Shown here: piece by piece, positions 61,576 to 64,000 of the stretch
How the letters are laid out: the number at the start of each line of letters is the position of its first letter
Position numbering within the stretch: the stretch's first letter is position 1
Assembly: GCA_034638255.1 (NCBI GenBank)
Contig: JAWPGT010000003.1
Location: 1,467,318-1,531,317 of the forward strand
Source: Coprinus comatus
Taxonomy: Eukaryota > Basidiomycota > Agaricomycetes > Agaricales > Agaricaceae
Length of the DNA: 64,000 nucleotides
Reading direction: 5' to 3'
Notes under the pieces: model-generated
Databases searched by the model: none
Told to the model about the DNA's origin: nothing
Seen by the model: the letters and a program-made list of their open reading frames with translations, nothing else
Program-made: the position numbers and the translations under genes

Positions 61576-62575
61576 TCATGATGCTGTATCAATATCCTCA
61601 GACGGAAAAGGCTGTCGATCGCGCCATCCACCTTCGGATAACCATTCATATCCTTTAGAATAGGGTGCATACTTGTCAAGTTTGGCGCTAGCCATCAACA
61701 TCACCATGTACGCGATGGATTCTATGATGAAGGGGTTTGAACGCTTCCGAAGTATATTGTACCCATGTGGTTGTAAGAAGATCCATTTGCTAGTGGCGTT
61801 GATGACTTTACTCGAAGGGGGGTTGTAATTGGCGTTTGGATGAACGGAGAGAGTAGTAACACTCTGGTAGGGTATGTGAATGAATAAAAAATGTTTAATA
61901 TCAACATGGGTATCTTGTTGATAAAATAGCGAATACCGAGAGATGTCCGAATATAACGAGAATAGGGTCTGTGGTTGAGACATATCACGAAGTGTAAAGC
62001 GTAATTGAAGGGTATCACAACACCACGCAGAAGCGGAGAGGAGAGCTAGAGGTAATGGAAGAGCTGGTCCTTCCATAGGTACAATAAAAATCCAGCTAGA
62101 GCAACCGTAATACCAACATCGTGGAGAGTGTGGGGTTGGGAGCTGCACAGGGTCCAATAAGCAGTCCAATGTTCACACAGAGCAGCGTGCTGAGATTCAA
62201 AAGACGAGATGAATACTTGATATATGTTTAGTTACTTCGACAGGTACTACTCACCGACATGATCTCGTTTTGGAATTGTCGTTTGCTGGCATACCATCGC
62301 GGGAGCACCTTGTCATCATTCTTATCAACCAACCCCAGTTCTTGTAAATAAGCCTCTATGGTGGCCTTGAGATATAAAGCTCTTCCAGTTGCTTCTGTAA
62401 TGAATCAGTTCATGAATTAGTGCCCTGCATCAAATTTAGCACTGTGGACGATGGACATACTAGGATAAATGGTGAACGGGAAAATGGCGTCGACCTTAAA
62501 CGTCGATGGGCACACGGGTAGAAGTGCAAGGAGTTCTGACTTCGAGAGGAAACTATAGAACTATAATTTTCAGAG
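61576..62575 (-). CDS. Unrecognised protein gene, 3' exons
   Basis: Minus-strand exons appear at about 62575-62460 (LLPVCPSTFKVDAIFPFTIY), 62400-62260 (ATGRALYLKATIEAYLQELG ... WYASKRQFQNEIMS) and 62200-61576 (a stretch with TLRDMSQPQTLFSLYSDIS, ending GGWRDRQPFPSEDIDTAS). Candidate introns use GTATGT...TTACAG and GTGAGTAG. A frame change near 62070-62100 was not resolved. The sequence looks like a conserved cellular protein rather than a transposase, but I do not know the family. Its 5' part is missing: upstream lies a hAT transposase fragment in the same orientation. Confidence 0.4.
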
Positions 62576-62625
62576 AAGTAATGAGTCAGCATTTCAAGTT
62601 GATATAAAATAGAAGAATACTTACT

Positions 62626-63740
62626 AGTGGCGATCTTATACACACTAGAGTCATCCGTTTTGCTATAGTATCGATTCAGGGTACACTTTCCAACTGCTAA
62701 AGCAGCCACGATGGCTGGAGAGTGTTGAACGTTTTCTTGGGCAGCAGTAAGGACTGAATCGATTTGGTCGATTACAGGAATTACTGCTGACACATTGGCG
62801 GTAGCTTGGGAGAAGTATAGAGTAGCAGTTTTAAAGATCTGGGTAGCAGGTAACAAATCTGGAGGTTAATAAAAAAGAAAATGTGACCAGTATGCAAAGT
62901 TTAACTACTTACTTTGAGAATATCCGCAAGCTGCTCTACCAAAATCCATTCTTCCTTCGTAAGTTGGAATTGTGTTAAGCCGAAGTCAACATCACTGGTA
63001 ATTGTCTTGAGGGCAACTTTATACTCAATAGAAAACAGCAACATGTCATATGTTGAGTTCCAACGAGTTGCAACATCTCGTGGCATAATATGCTCCGGAA
63101 TGTTTAACTGGTGTAAGATTTCTAGCCATCGTGGTTTGAGTGAGGTAGGGGAGTGTGTCATCTTGTAGGCACATTTTCGAAGCTTGTTAGAAGAGATGAA
63201 AAGCAGAAAGATAGTCGTAGAGTATAGAGATGAGTATGAGTACCGAGTAACATTCAATGTCACAGATGTGACAAGTTGACAACACATACCTTGTACAGTA
63301 CTGCCTCAACCTCCTTCGTTGACGTGTTTAACTGCTGTATCTCTTCTCTACTCATGATATCTCTCTCATCTACCCATCCATCCTCATTATCTGCATCATT
63401 CTCACTCGCATCAAATGCACGGCTTACTTGTTCTTCTACAACATCATCTACTGTAAGAGACTTGCGCTCAAACTGCTTTAAGATGCTTTTCACGACAAGA
63501 TTGAGAACATGAGCAAAGCACCGCCCACGAGAAAACTGGCCCTCAAAATTAGGAAGCATATCCTCTAATTCTCTGATCATTGTATCATTATTTGATGCAT
63601 TGTTGCAGGTTATAGCTAAGACCTTCAGGTTTCCGTGAGTTTTTTTAAAATTTAATATATGACCATTTAACTTACCTGATCTTCAAGACCAAATCCTTTG
63701 ACGACTTGAACAACTCGATGAGTCGCCCATGGTCGCAGCA
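62626..63740 (-). pseudogene. hAT-type transposase fragment
   Basis: Minus strand. Parts in order: VVKGFGLEDQ, VLAITCNNASNNDTMI, GRCFAHVLNLVVKSILKQF, then PRDVATRWNSTYDMLLF, LTKEEWILVEQLADIL, and ATQIFKTATLYFSQATANV, as in the RNase H-like core of hAT transposases. Short introns separate the exons (for example GTAAGTTAAATGG near 63675). The N-terminal BED finger and the C-terminal dimerisation region are both absent: the 5' end stops near 63740, where an eIF3L-like exon begins on the other strand, and the 3' end breaks off after YSKTDDSSVYKIA near 62626. Probably a dead fragment or a domesticated exon set. Confidence 0.75.
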
Positions 63741-63741
63741 T

Positions 63742-63943
63742 ATGGCCCAACAAGCAGCCTTCTCTCTGATTCCAGACGTTGTAAAGGTCGTACGTATGAC
63801 TTATTATCATCATGCGGTCCTGGAGAACAACCTCGAAGAGATTACGGTTGCTTATGAGAGTGGTTGGAACAAATATACCGACAAGTTCTATTCAAGAGCG
63901 GGATGGCCCGAGGCAGAAATCATTGCTCCCCTAGTCAACGATG
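63742..63943 (+). CDS. Translation initiation factor 3 subunit L-like, first visible exon (partial)
   Basis: From an ATG at 63742 the frame reads MAQQAAFSLIPDVVKVVRMT, then EEITVAYESGWNKYTDKFYS and WPEAEIIAPLVND, and meets a donor GTGCGT at 63944. The spacing and the WPEAE...IAPLV block resemble the N-terminal part of eIF3L, a core eIF3 subunit that helps recruit mRNA to the 40S ribosome. The usual acidic N-terminus of about 50 residues is missing, either in an upstream exon or lost at the junction with the hAT fragment. The remaining exons lie beyond the window. An in-frame ATG at 63718 is an alternative start. Confidence 0.6.
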
Positions 63944-64000
63944 GTGCGTCCTTATTTTCACCTTGCGTATCGTCCTAACTTGATGGTTGAAACGCAACTA

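Overview
The window is nuclear DNA of a filamentous fungus, most likely a basidiomycete and probably an agaricomycete. The host genes carry many short introns (about 50-80 bp, GTRNGT...YAG). F-box genes of the basidiomycete type, a secreted aryl-alcohol-oxidase-like GMC flavoenzyme, KDZ-superfamily transposases with CxC modules and a chromodomain Ty3/Gypsy element point the same way. The species cannot be named from the sequence. I saw no rRNA, convincing tRNA, CRISPR or prokaryotic feature.

Layout. 1-5075: right part of a decayed Ty1/copia element (Copia-1) on the minus strand, ending in its 5' LTR. 5631-6287: a 641-bp non-autonomous DNA transposon with 36-bp TIRs and 8-bp TSDs. 6388-10553: two convergent F-box paralogues. 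11398-14821: small membrane-protein genes and one pseudogene. 16136-19538: an 11-exon Xaa-Pro aminopeptidase P gene with a long N-terminal extension. 21549-21826: a 94-bp perfect inverted repeat. 22192-31070: an intact 11-exon GMC oxidoreductase, the 9-exon ribosome-biogenesis GTPase NOG1, and an inverted, broken second GMC copy.

31592-44626 holds two different KDZ transposase genes, separated by simple repeats and a 1.1-kb minisatellite of palindromic units. The second transposase has a divergently transcribed partner gene. 45010-45700 carries an exon-intron cassette repeated in tandem. 47528-61032 is one Ty3/Gypsy chromovirus with matching 5-bp TSDs, interrupted by an inverted solo LTR of its own family (51130-51764) and by a very young copia element (Copia-2, 53112-57707). 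61576-63943 holds an unrecognised gene fragment, a hAT transposase fragment and the first visible exon of an eIF3L-like gene.

The conserved host genes are housekeeping (NOG1, eIF3L-like, aminopeptidase P) or secreted/environmental (GMC oxidase); the F-box proteins probably select substrates for SCF ubiquitin ligases. They form no operon and are islands between transposons. The strongest unusual signals are the inferred self-priming mechanism and third ORF of the chromovirus, copia-type half-tRNA priming sites in both copia elements, a recently moved copia copy without a capsid domain, the palindromic minisatellite beside a KDZ gene, and the repeated exon cassette. Intron coordinates were worked out by hand from splice consensus and reading-frame continuity. 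Exon sums are multiples of three for the aminopeptidase (862 aa), the GMC enzyme (595 aa), NOG1 (670 aa) and the 206-aa membrane protein.
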